This document shows, in pieces, positions 1 through 7,964 of a stretch of DNA of 64,000 bases. Within the stretch, counting starts at the first letter, position 1. The number at the start of each line of letters is the position of its first letter. Origin of the DNA: CAKZQX01 sp034435975 (GTDB lineage Bacteria > Chloroflexota > Chloroflexia > Chloroflexales > Chloroflexaceae); contig DAOTWD010000145.1 in assembly GCA_034435975.1 (NCBI GenBank), positions 186,001-250,000 of the forward strand. Direction: 5' to 3'. The translations under genes were made by a program, and so were the position numbers. Below the pieces are notes generated by a model that was given only the letters and a program-made list of their open reading frames with translations, had not been told where the DNA came from and did no database searches.

Positions 1-1
1 T

Positions 2-2524
2 GCGCCGGTCTTTGCCGGTCAGCCCTCGGTAAGTGTGCCCTTTGTGGTGACGCCCGGTAGTACGGCAACGGCCGGTCAGGACTACACGATCATGACACCG
101 TCGCCACTCGTCTTTAATGTCGGTGAACAGACAAAGAATATCGTGGTGCGCGTTATTGGGGATCTCTTAAACGAAGATCCCGAGACCGTCATTCTGACGT
201 TGAACGCAACCCCGGATGCTATTCTGGGAGCGCCATCCACGCATGTGCTGACGATCATTGATGACGATCCGCTACCAAGCGTTGATTTTGTATCAAATGC
301 AAGCAGTTTCGACGAGGGTGATGGCACGGTAGCCATTCCGGTACAGTTGAATACGCCATCCGGTCGCACGGTCACGGTAGATTACCGTGTTATTGGGGGC
401 ACGGCCACGAGCAATGCGGACTATGTGCTGGCAGATGGCCGATTAGAATTCCCAGCAGGTACCACCACGCAGAACATCTCGGTCGAAATTATTGACGACA
501 CAATTTCGGAGGGAGCCGAAACGGTCATTATCGAGTTGTTCAATCCGGTCAATGCGGTGCTGGGGACGACCAATAATCCGCATACCATGACCATCTTTGA
601 CAACGATGGCCCACCGAAGTTTGACTTTGAGCTTGCCACAAGCAGCGTGGCTGAGAATGTGGGCACGGCGACAATCACGGTGCGACTGTCACCCGCTGCA
701 AATCAGCCGGTGACGGTGGACTTTACGGTTACCGGTGGTACCGCAGTGGCGGGGACAGATTATACTTTGCTGACGACCAGTCCCTTAACCTTTGCACCCG
801 GCACGACTGAACAGACGATCAATGTGCAAATTATTGATAATGCACTGTATCAACTGGATCGGACGCTCGAATTGACGCTGAGCAACCCGAGCGGTGGTAA
901 TCCGCCCGATCAGGCCATACTGGGCAATATTCTGACGCATACGCTCACTATCATTGACAATGATGGCCCGACCGTGAGCTTTGCCCAAGCCAGCGCAACG
1001 GTAGCCGAGAATGGAGGCAGCATCAATGTCACGCTGAACCTGAGTGCGCCACTCCTGCCGGGTGATACCGCCACTGTCGGGTTCACATTTGCCGGGAGCG
1101 CTGTGCGTGACACCGACTTTAGTATGCCCGATACGATTACCTTTGTTCCGGCTGATGGTACGAGTAAGACCTTCACCATCCAGATTATCGACAATCTAGT
1201 GGACGAACCGGACAAGACGGCCGTGTTGACCTTGAACGTTCCTGCCGGTGAAAATCTGAGCGTGGGATCGCCGGGAACGTTCACGCTCACGATACTGGAC
1301 AACGACAACTCGCCCATTGCCGCCAATGATACCTACGAAGTTGATATGAATACGGTGTTGAACGTACCGGCACCCGGCGTGCTGGCGAACGATACCGATC
1401 CCGATGGCGGGGCACTGACGGCGGAACTGGTGGCAGGGCCGACCAATGGGACGCTCACGTTGAATACCAATGGCTCGTTCACCTATACGCCCAACCCGGA
1501 CTACTTTGGTGCCGATAGCTTTACCTATCGTGCCCGCGATCCTGGCTTGAATGCCTCGAATATTGCGACCGTGAATATCCGCGTCAATCCGGTTAACAGG
1601 CCGCCCGTGGCGGTTGACGATGAGTTTACGGTAGTTGCCAACAGTATTGACAACATCCTGGATGTGTTGGCGAATGATACTGACCCGGATGGGCATACGT
1701 TGCTGATCGACGTTATCGAGACACAGCCCACCAATGGTGTAGCGTTGATCGATCCGGATCGCAGAGCGGTCGGCTATACTCCCAACCGTGGGTTTGTCGG
1801 TCAAGACAGCTTTGTCTATCGTGTGTGTGATGATGGGTTGCCGGAGCCGCAGTGTGTTACTGCCACGGTAACGATCATCGTTACGCCAGACCCGACTGCA
1901 GGACGTCAGGTGTATCTCCCGTTGATCATCAATAGACCAGCCGTGCCCCCGCCACCGCCGCCACCACCGACCAATCAGCCTGATCTGGTGGTTGAGAGTG
2001 TCAGGCTCATTCCGAACAAGACCGACTTTACGGCAGGTGAGCCGGTGAGGATTGAGGTGGTGGTGCGGAACCAGGGGACTGTTGCCACCAATCGGGGCTT
2101 CTGGGTTGATCTCTACATCAACCCCCAGAATGCGCTTGGGAATCCGGTGACGCCGGGGGTTAATCTGCGCTGGAGCGATCTGTGTCGGTCTGATGCCACC
2201 GAAGCGACGCCCTGTGTGTATGGTATTGCCTGGGCGGTGGAGCAACTGCTCGATCCAGGGCAAACGATCACGTTGACCTCGGCCGCGGTGCCCTTCCCCG
2301 ATCCCGCTGGTTACAGCCGCTGGCCGGGTTACTTTGTTGCCGGTACAACGTCGCTGTATGTGCTGGTCGATAGCTGGAATCCGGGGAACATCAGGGGCGC
2401 GATTGAGGAAAGCGACGAGCAGAACAATGGTCTGCTGCTACCCGGGCTTTCGGTGACCGGAACCAACCCGGCACTGCCGGCCGATGTCTGGAAGCCTATC
2501 ACACCACGTCCCGTGCTACGCTGA
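2..2524 (+). CDS. Giant surface protein, 3' part (Calx-beta repeats, Ig/cadherin-like modules, CARDB)
   Basis: The reading frame is open from base 2, so the N-terminus lies upstream of the window. About four Calx-beta modules are visible, recognisable by the repeated pattern of GTA..DY followed later by ..DD.L.E..ET and ending in IIDND. Two modules with VLANDTDPDG follow (roughly residues 450-640), as in VCBS/cadherin-like tandem repeats. A short YLPLII segment leads into an eight-proline tract, and the last 170 residues look like a CARDB adhesion domain (PDLVVESVRL..., EVVVRNQG). The protein is expected outside the cell, in adhesion or as an envelope structure. No catalytic motif is seen. 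Domain assignment is firm; the exact role is unknown. Confidence 0.85.
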   Translation, partial: APVFAGQPSVSVPFVVTPGSTATAGQDYTIMTPSPLVFNVGEQTKNIVVRVIGDLLNEDPETVILTLNATPDAILGAPSTHVLTIIDDDPLPSVDFVSNASSFDEGDGTVAIPVQLNTPSGRTVTVDYRVIGGTATSNADYVLADGRLEFPAGTTTQNISVEIIDDTISEGAETVIIELFNPVNAVLGTTNNPHTMTIFDNDGPPKFDFELATSSVAENVGTATITVRLSPAANQPVTVDFTVTGGTAVAGTDYTLLTTSPLTFAPGTTEQTINVQIIDNALYQLDRTLELTLSNPSGGNPPDQAILGNILTHTLTIIDNDGPTVSFAQASATVAENGGSINVTLNLSAPLLPGDTATVGFTFAGSAVRDTDFSMPDTITFVPADGTSKTFTIQIIDNLVDEPDKTAVLTLNVPAGENLSVGSPGTFTLTILDNDNSPIAANDTYEVDMNTVLNVPAPGVLANDTDPDGGALTAELVAGPTNGTLTLNTNGSFTYTPNPDYFGADSFTYRARDPGLNASNIATVNIRVNPVNRPPVAVDDEFTVVANSIDNILDVLANDTDPDGHTLLIDVIETQPTNGVALIDPDRRAVGYTPNRGFVGQDSFVYRVCDDGLPEPQCVTATVTIIVTPDPTAGRQVYLPLIINRPAVPPPPPPPPTNQPDLVVESVRLIPNKTDFTAGEPVRIEVVVRNQGTVATNRGFWVDLYINPQNALGNPVTPGVNLRWSDLCRSDATEATPCVYGIAWAVEQLLDPGQTITLTSAAVPFPDPAGYSRWPGYFVAGTTSLYVLVDSWNPGNIRGAIEESDEQNNGLLLPGLSVTGTNPALPADVWKPITPRPVLR

Positions 2525-2581
2525 TCCAGTTTTATCATGAAAGCGGTACGCACACAAAGAAGCTCTGTTAAAAAAGGGAGT

Positions 2582-2760
2582 GTGCGGGACAAAGTCCCGC
2601 ACACTTTCCTGACCGCCGTTGCGCGGCGGTCAGAAACAGGATTTTTGGAGGGCTGTGCCGCTCATGTTCTGTCCGTAGTGGACAGAAATCGGGTTCCTGG
2701 AGGGCGTTCTCTGACCGTCAACACAGCGGCAGCTATGCTGCCACACTCCATATCCCTTTT
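2582..2760. repeat. Cluster of four stem-loops with repeated unit
   Basis: The gap after the surface-protein gene holds perfect or near-perfect hairpins. One is at 2582-2602 (GTGCGGGAC/GTCCCGCAC, 3-nt loop). A second is at 2609-2633 (CTGACCGCCG/CGGCGGTCAG) and a third at 2669-2685 (CTGTCC/GGACAG). A fourth, shorter one lies near 2732-2748 (GGCAG/CTGCC). Each of the second and third is followed by CAGAAA and then by GGAGGGC, so the unit is repeated in degenerate form. The first may serve as a terminator but has no T-run. A small open frame across this stretch is not a convincing gene. Confidence 0.6.
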
Positions 2761-2863
2761 TGGACAGGCTCTAAGATGACACGAGTTACCCGGTCGCTTG
2801 AACCAGATGTCTTTCTGGCTTGCGGTAGCGTAGAAGAACTATATTAACGGTAAGGAGCCGAAT

Positions 2864-3502
2864 ATGCGAAGACGTTTTGTCATCGTTTTGTATGGATGTT
2901 GCGTAGCGTTCTTGCTCGCATTGAGTGTGAGTCTGTTGCCAGTATCAGAAACAGTGCTGGCAACCGATGTCGCACAGCAAGAACCACCGCCACGCCCACC
3001 GATTAACCCATTGCCACCACGTCCGCCGATTGATCCACCGCCACCACCACCACCACCGCCACCACCACCACCACCACCACCACCGCCGCCAGATCCGCCG
3101 CCACCGCCGCCACCACCGCCACCGCCGCCACCGCCGGACAGTACACCAACAGTGACACCAACGGCGACACCAACGGCGACACCAACGGCGACACCAACCG
3201 TACCACCACCAGCACATGATGGTCGCCGCCGAGCAACACCGATACCAGTACCAGACGGTCGGATTATTGGAACAGTGTTTGACCAGAATAATGTGCCGGT
3301 GCCGAACGTCGAAGTCAGCGTGGGTGGCGTCATTGTGCGCAGCAATGCCAATGGTAACTACGAACGTGCCCGGTTGTTCCCTGGTATTTATGTGTTGCGG
3401 CTGCGCTTGCTGCCCGCTGAAGGTAAACCGCAACAGGGGAATATTCTGTTGCTATTGGGGCGTAATGAGACTATTGTTCAGGATTTGTATATGACGCGCT
3501 GA
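2864..3502 (+). CDS. Exported polyproline protein with C-terminal carboxypeptidase-regulatory-like domain
   Basis: 212 residues. The start is supported by TAAGGAG seven bases upstream. The N-terminus is a signal peptide: MRRRF, then a hydrophobic core to about residue 27. A nearly pure proline stretch (about residues 41-95) follows, then a TPTA repeat (VTPTATPTATPTATPT). The last 80 residues start GTVFDQNNVPVPNVEVSVGG and continue with NANGNYE and GIYVLRLR, the pattern of a carboxypeptidase regulatory-like / SdrD-B-like beta-sandwich. It is probably an envelope-associated stalk protein. The length of the tract, coded by CCA/CCG triplets, should vary easily between strains. Function unknown. 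Confidence 0.75.
   Translation: MRRRFVIVLYGCCVAFLLALSVSLLPVSETVLATDVAQQEPPPRPPINPLPPRPPIDPPPPPPPPPPPPPPPPPPPDPPPPPPPPPPPPPPDSTPTVTPTATPTATPTATPTVPPPAHDGRRRATPIPVPDGRIIGTVFDQNNVPVPNVEVSVGGVIVRSNANGNYERARLFPGIYVLRLRLLPAEGKPQQGNILLLLGRNETIVQDLYMTR
2984..3141 (+). repeat. CCA/CCG triplet tract encoding polyproline
   Basis: Near-continuous CCA and CCG codons inside the polyproline gene, with uninterrupted (CCA)n runs around 3040-3085. Triplet runs of this kind change length by slippage without changing the frame, so this is a likely site of strain-to-strain length variation. Confidence 0.75.
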
Positions 3503-3761
3503 TCCACCCGTGCCCACAAAGTTAGTACAGTCGATGCGACACCGAGGCCACTGGCACTGCCGATGGTCTCGGTGTATGCAGGCAAAGCGCGAGATGTCTG
3601 CTACCAGGCGGCTGTAGTTGTCTCCGCTTGCAGATGAGAAACTACGGGTAAGCGGTGCGAAATCGGCCTCTGCGCTGGCTTTGGTAGGCCGCTTCGCGGT
3701 CTTCGGAACAAGAGCCAGAGCCTTCCAGCTCCCGGCGTGACAATGAACGACAACGGTAGTA
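3503..3761. other. Convergent intergenic region with hairpins
   Basis: No gene is supported here, between a plus-strand and a minus-strand gene that converge. It contains an 8-bp inverted repeat, ACACCGAG at 3539-3546 and CTCGGTGT at 3568-3575. A second imperfect hairpin lies at 3687-3702 (GGCCGC TTC GCGGTC). These may help terminate the converging transcripts. No T-run is attached. Confidence 0.4.
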
Positions 3762-4952
3762 CTAATAACGCACCTGCACCGGCGTGCCGACCGGTGCCCA
3801 GTCGTAGACCCAGGCTGCCGCCCACAGCGGCAGATTGATGCACCCGTGACTGAGACGCCAACCAGATCCAAACGCATTATGCCAGTAGGTACCGTGCATC
3901 GCTACATCTCCATAGATATACATCGCATGCGGCACATTCGGCACACGATAGGACTCGCCCCCCAGGTTGCCACTCATCGTCTGTAGGGGCACTTTTGCAT
4001 AAATCGCAAAATTTCCGGGCGGCGTGTTAAAGCCATCCTTCCCCGTTGTGACCGGAGCATCAAACACGAGCGTGTTACCCTCGTAGGCATATAGCCATTG
4101 CTGACTGATGTTGACCACAATCGACTTGTGCCCGCCGCCTTTTCCGGGCGCAGCAGCGGGAGCCGGTGCCACAACGACTGGCTGTCGGGCGGGCGCAGCA
4201 GGCACGACAGGCGGTATGGTGGGCACCGGGGTTGGTAGAGGCGTTGGTGTCAGTGTGGGCGTGGGCGTATCCACCACCAGCACCGGCTCGGCCACGGTTG
4301 TCACAGTAGCCGTGTCATAGCCGCGGAGCAGCGCCAGATCATGCCCCAGTGGGCTGATACGCACCGCGTCGGGGGTTGTGCCCGCAGACGGATCATACTC
4401 CAGGCGTCCACGCTCGAAGTACTGTACCAGCAGCAGCTGATGACCGATGTATTCCCAGAGCGGCGTACTGATCGGATAGCCAAATGACACCAGGCCATCG
4501 TAAGCTTCCCAGAACGACAGGAATGGCTCGCTCAGCGTGTAGGCAGTGGCCGTGAACAGTCGCTCGTGTTCTTCGTCAATAGGACGGACAGGAGCGGGTT
4601 GGAACGTGCGCCACAACGCCCTGGCATAGTCGGCCCCAATTCGTCCTCGCAAAATAGTGCCCCCCTCAAGCTCCGGATGATATTCGAGGCGTGCTCGTTC
4701 AAAGTACTGAACCGTGATACCATCTTCGTCCAGCACCTCCGTCACGGGGAGGCCCAGCAGGTATTCGCCACCGTGGTCGCGCCAGTAAGACAGGAAGCCG
4801 TATGTGTTATCAACAGTGTGGCCAGTAGCCGCGAACCAGCGGCTATGTTCCTGTGCGTGCAGTGGGTGGGCCAATATGCCCAACATAAGTAGACCGGGCA
4901 GTAAGCAGATGATTCCAATGCGTATCGAACTGCGGATTAACGAGTTCCTCAT
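3762..4952 (-). CDS. L,D-transpeptidase (YkuD family) with two LGFP-like modules
   Basis: 396 residues from the ATG at 4952, chosen because AAGGAG lies 8 bases upstream; a GTG 18 bases further out has no such site. The N-terminus is a signal peptide ending LHAQ. Two modules follow (about 35-100 and 110-190) with the pattern G.P..E....G..VQYFER.RLEY.P. Next comes a Thr/Pro linker (TPTPTLTPTPLPTPVPT) and a C-terminal YkuD domain. The catalytic motif is HGTYWHN...RLSHGCINLP, with the nucleophile at about Cys371. YkuD enzymes make 3-3 cross-links in peptidoglycan outside the membrane; the front modules probably bind wall or sheath. The family call is firm; the substrate is inferred. Confidence 0.9.
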   Translation of the reverse strand: MRNSLIRSSIRIGIICLLPGLLMLGILAHPLHAQEHSRWFAATGHTVDNTYGFLSYWRDHGGEYLLGLPVTEVLDEDGITVQYFERARLEYHPELEGGTILRGRIGADYARALWRTFQPAPVRPIDEEHERLFTATAYTLSEPFLSFWEAYDGLVSFGYPISTPLWEYIGHQLLLVQYFERGRLEYDPSAGTTPDAVRISPLGHDLALLRGYDTATVTTVAEPVLVVDTPTPTLTPTPLPTPVPTIPPVVPAAPARQPVVVAPAPAAAPGKGGGHKSIVVNISQQWLYAYEGNTLVFDAPVTTGKDGFNTPPGNFAIYAKVPLQTMSGNLGGESYRVPNVPHAMYIYGDVAMHGTYWHNAFGSGWRLSHGCINLPLWAAAWVYDWAPVGTPVQVRY

Positions 4953-4970
4953 TCCTTGTACTCCTTGCAC

Positions 4971-5461
4971 CCGCTTCGAGGGCGTTTGAGGGGATATTGC
5001 TTATTATAGCCCTGACATACCGAAAGTGCAATGCTGTATGCAGCGTTGTCAGGTAACAGGTGATTCAACTTTCTGTTGCCGGACTGCTGTTCAGCATAAG
5101 ACGTTTCGGAAGCGCAAAGCGCGGCTTTTCGGGACGTCATCCCAGTATTGACGCATTGGTAGTAATTGGTAGTTACCCGCCATACAGACCGCAGGGCAAT
5201 GGTGGGCAATAGGGCGATGCAGGCAATAGGGGGGATGAGGTGCCCCGACGATCCTCGCATGATTCGCTGCGGAGCAATGAGCGCCATGATCGTCGTTGCG
5301 GGGCAATGAGCGGGATGTTGTGGGGAATGGAACAATCGTGGGCAATGCGACATTGCCCGGCGTGAAAAAACACGATCTCTGGTACTCACTGGCATCAGTT
5401 GATAAGATATGGTACCATGCTAGTCTTGATCATACGTAAATAATCAAGAGGGTGGTAACTT
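4971..5461. other. Intergenic region with GGGCAAT repeats and a hairpin
   Basis: Divergent gap between the L,D-transpeptidase and prfB. GGGCAAT occurs at 5194-5200, 5204-5210, 5301-5307 and 5340-5346, and variants occur at 5221 (AGGCAAT) and 5272 (GAGCAAT). The last copy forms a perfect hairpin with its reverse complement (GGGCAATG CGA CATTGCCC, 5340-5358). A larger inverted repeat, GACGATC/GATCGTC, spans about 5246-5296. No coding region is convincing. Promoters for both flanking genes must lie here, but no clear -35/-10 pair was found. Confidence 0.5.
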
Positions 5462-6566
5462 ATGCAAGACTTACAGAACGATTTAGATCTGCTGCGTAGC
5501 CGATTCGACGCTATGCGGAGGCATCTTTGACTTGCCAGGCAAACAGCAAGAGATCGAGCGCCTGGAGCAGCGTGCCGCTGATCCAGAGTTCTGGAGCGAT
5601 CAGCGCCAGGCACAGGTCACAATGCAACGCCTGACGCGACTGAAGCAGGAGGTTCAACGCTGGCAGGAACTGGGAATACAGCTTACCAACCTGACGGAAC
5701 TGCTGGAACTGGCAGCAATGGAAAATGACCCGTCACTGTATGATGACTTGCGGGCTGAGATCCGTACCGTCGGGAAAGAGATAGAACAGGGTGAACTGGC
5801 GCTCCTGCTGAATGGTAATTATGATGATCGTGATGCATTTCTCTCGGTGCAAGCTGGTATGGGTGGGACGGATGCCCAGGATTGGGCCGAAATGCTGCTG
5901 CGGATGTACGTTCGCTGGGCAGAGACACGAGGCTATCAGGTCAACGTGGTGGATGAAAGCGCTGGTGATGAAGCTGGCATCAAGAGTGCCACACTGGAAC
6001 TCCGTGGGCCGTATGCCTACGGGTATGCCAAAGCTGAGGCCGGAGTGCATCGCTTGATTCGCCTGTCGCCCTTTAACTCCGCTCATACGCGCCAGACATC
6101 GTTTGCGCGGGTTGAAGTGATCCCTGAAGTCGATGATGCCCCAGAGGTGGTCATCCATCCTGACGACTTGCGGATTGATGTGTATCGCAGTGGTGGCCAT
6201 GGTGGCCAGGGTGTCAACACCACCGACTCAGCGGTACGTCTTACCCATTTGCCAACCGGTATTATCGTGAGTTGTCAGAATGAACGCTCGCAGCTTCAGA
6301 ATCGTGAGACAGCCATGCGCGTGCTGCGTGGGCGGCTATTGGAGCAGGAATTGCAGCGCCAGCGTGAAGAGCGGTTACGGTTGCGCGGTGAATATCGCAA
6401 GGCCGATTTTGGGAGTCAGATGCGCACCTATTACCTGCATCCTGCGACACTGGTCAAAGACCATCGTACCGCTGTAGAAACCAGCAACGTGCAGGCGGTA
6501 CTGGATGGCGATCTGGATCATTTTATCGAAGCGTATCTACGCTGGAATATGACCGATGCACCATAG
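5462..6566 (+). CDS. prfB: Peptide chain release factor 2 (programmed +1 frameshift)
   Basis: RF2 ends translation at UGA and UAA. The zero frame starts at ATG 5462 (AGAGGGTGG upstream), runs 22 codons and stops at an in-frame TGA at 5528-5530. The +1 frame continues from GAC 5529 to 6566, giving a 367-residue protein, normal for RF2. The joint reads ...MRRHL/DLPGKQQEIERL, matching the usual RF2 N-terminus. SPF (in RLSPFNSAHT), which recognises UGA, is present, and GGQ (SGGHGGQGVN, near residue 246) catalyses peptide release. The HIT gene follows 12 bases downstream. Identity and frameshift are both clear. Confidence 0.97.
5516..5531 (+). promoter_or_regulatory. prfB: prfB +1 frameshift site
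   Basis: The sequence CGGAGGCATCTTTGAC places a Shine-Dalgarno-like GGAGG three bases before the slippery CTT codon, which is followed by TGA C. This is the standard bacterial RF2 autoregulation signal. When RF2 is scarce, the ribosome pauses at the poorly read TGA C and slips +1 on CTT, producing full-length RF2. The spacing agrees with the classic arrangement. Confidence 0.96.
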
Positions 6567-6578
6567 CAGTACGAGGTC

Positions 6579-7103
6579 ATGGAAGTTAAATTTACCCCCT
6601 GGCGCCTGGCATATGTCAAAAAGAGCGACACCCCGCCCGAAGTGGGGTGCGTGCTCTGCGCCCTCCATCAGGCTGATCCGGCGCACGATACAGAAAACCT
6701 GGTACTGTATCGTGGCCGGTTATGTTATGTGGTGCTGAATCTCTATCCCTATAATACCGGCCACCTGATGGTCGTACCATATGAGCATACGGCAGATCTC
6801 CCAGCGCTCCCAGAAGCAACTGCTCAGGAACTCTTTCGCCTGACGCGGGTATCAGTGGCGCTGTTACAGGATGAATATCAGCCGCATGGGGTGAATGTGG
6901 GCATGAACATTGGGCGTGCTGCCGGTGCTGGTATTGATGCGCACCTGCACATGCACGTTGTGCCGCGTTGGAACGGCGATACTAATTTTATGCCCCTGAT
7001 CGGCGGAGTTAAGCTTGTGCCAGAGGAATTGAACCAGACCTACGCCCGGTTGCATCCGCGATTTCTGCAATGGAGTACTTCTGTGGATGCCGACGTTGTA
7101 TAA
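6579..7103 (+). CDS. HIT family nucleotide hydrolase/phosphorylase (Ap4A-type)
   Basis: 174 residues. The histidine triad is at residues 122-126 (HLHMHVVPRW). The upstream CVLC at residues 24-27, together with GHLMVVPYEH (residues 61-70), matches the branch of HIT proteins related to Ap4A phosphorylase / diadenosine hydrolase. These enzymes break nucleoside phosphate anhydrides through a histidine nucleophile in the cytoplasm. The gene lies 12 bases after prfB on the same strand, so the two are probably co-transcribed. The C-terminal 35 residues beyond the HIT fold are usual for this branch. Substrate preference cannot be read from the sequence. Confidence 0.88.
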   Translation: MEVKFTPWRLAYVKKSDTPPEVGCVLCALHQADPAHDTENLVLYRGRLCYVVLNLYPYNTGHLMVVPYEHTADLPALPEATAQELFRLTRVSVALLQDEYQPHGVNVGMNIGRAAGAGIDAHLHMHVVPRWNGDTNFMPLIGGVKLVPEELNQTYARLHPRFLQWSTSVDADVV

Positions 7104-7112
7104 TGTTCCCCT

Positions 7113-7484
7113 TTAGCTTAACGTTGTCTCTATCAATCTGACAAGATAATCAACCTCAAATGGCTTATGAATAATAACGGCGCCTTCGGCTTCCAGATCG
7201 GCGAACCAGGGCTTCCGGTTGAGTGCGGTCATAATAATGATCGGAATACCATCATCCTGAAGCCGACCTTTGATATGCTGAAATACTTCCACGCCATCCA
7301 TATTAGGCATCATAATGTCGCACAAGACCAGCCGGGGGGTCAGATGTTCTAGTTGTCGCAACCCCTCGCGGCCATCGTTGGCCAGCACAACATCGTAGCC
7401 TGCATCGCGTAAGGCAAGCTCGATCACCTTCTGCAAGGCGAGGTCATCATCCATAATAAAAATAGTGCCGTTTGGTTGTGTCAT
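7113..7484 (-). CDS. Single-domain response regulator (CheY-like)
   Basis: 123 residues, nearly all receiver domain. The acidic pocket is MDDD (residues 11-14), the phosphoacceptor is Asp56 in LVLCDIMMPNMDG, the switch Thr is in IIIMTA, and the conserved Lys is in IIHKPFEVD. The start was taken at ATG 7484 because the domain begins directly after it; an upstream in-frame start at 7565 would add 27 unrelated residues. No output domain is present, so it acts by protein contact. No kinase gene is adjacent and the 3' end faces the HIT gene, so the partner is unknown. Confidence 0.88.
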   Translation of the reverse strand: MTQPNGTIFIMDDDLALQKVIELALRDAGYDVVLANDGREGLRQLEHLTPRLVLCDIMMPNMDGVEVFQHIKGRLQDDGIPIIIMTALNRKPWFADLEAEGAVIIHKPFEVDYLVRLIETTLS

Positions 7485-7964
7485 AGCGTTCTCTCTGACT
7501 CCTCGTATTTTTGCCACTGGATCAGCGATCAGCACATAGCACATGTCGCAGCTGTGATCGGTCAATGCCTCTTGAGACGTGATGCCAGTGACGCTACCTG
7601 TTCTGTTTTACGCTTTCCAGCTATACGTATATGATTGCGGCATTATACCAGAGGATAGCCGATAGGTGTGCCGGGATGCCATGAAGAGGCGTGAGGCGGC
7701 ATCTCCAGGCAACAGGTGATGATGATCACACGCCGCATGCCTGGCGCTTCGTCGGTTGCCATCCACGAGTATGAGCACGAGTACACAAATGAAACCCTAC
7801 CAACCCCATACCGGTGACGCATGCCCAGACGATCACCCCATCACTGGTCAGGGAGTCGTCACAGAGGCCCGCTGCCCTCCTGCCTGGCTCACCATGACTA
7901 TAAACTATAGGATATGGAAAGGACGATGAGGCGTGGGGCACAGAGACATATGGCCAGAAACCGC
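7485..7964. other. Intergenic region, no clear gene
   Basis: Open frames here on the minus strand are short and show no domain, ribosome site or codon pattern supporting translation. The stretch holds the promoter of the minus-strand response regulator. Its downstream end is the 3' flank of the NERD gene. No strong hairpin or repeat was seen. Confidence 0.4.

Noticed and set aside
1196..2263. Long open frame (355 codons) on the minus strand inside the surface-protein gene
   Set aside because: It lies wholly antisense to clear Calx-beta and cadherin-like coding sequence, has no recognisable domain and is rich in His, Arg and Ile codons that mirror the sense strand.
2537..2779. 80-codon plus-strand frame after the surface-protein gene
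   Set aside because: It is made up of the hairpin repeats; no ribosome site and no protein pattern.
2984..3141. CRISPR-like or direct-repeat array
   Set aside because: The repetition is an in-frame proline codon run without spacers. No CRISPR array or cas gene was seen anywhere in the window.
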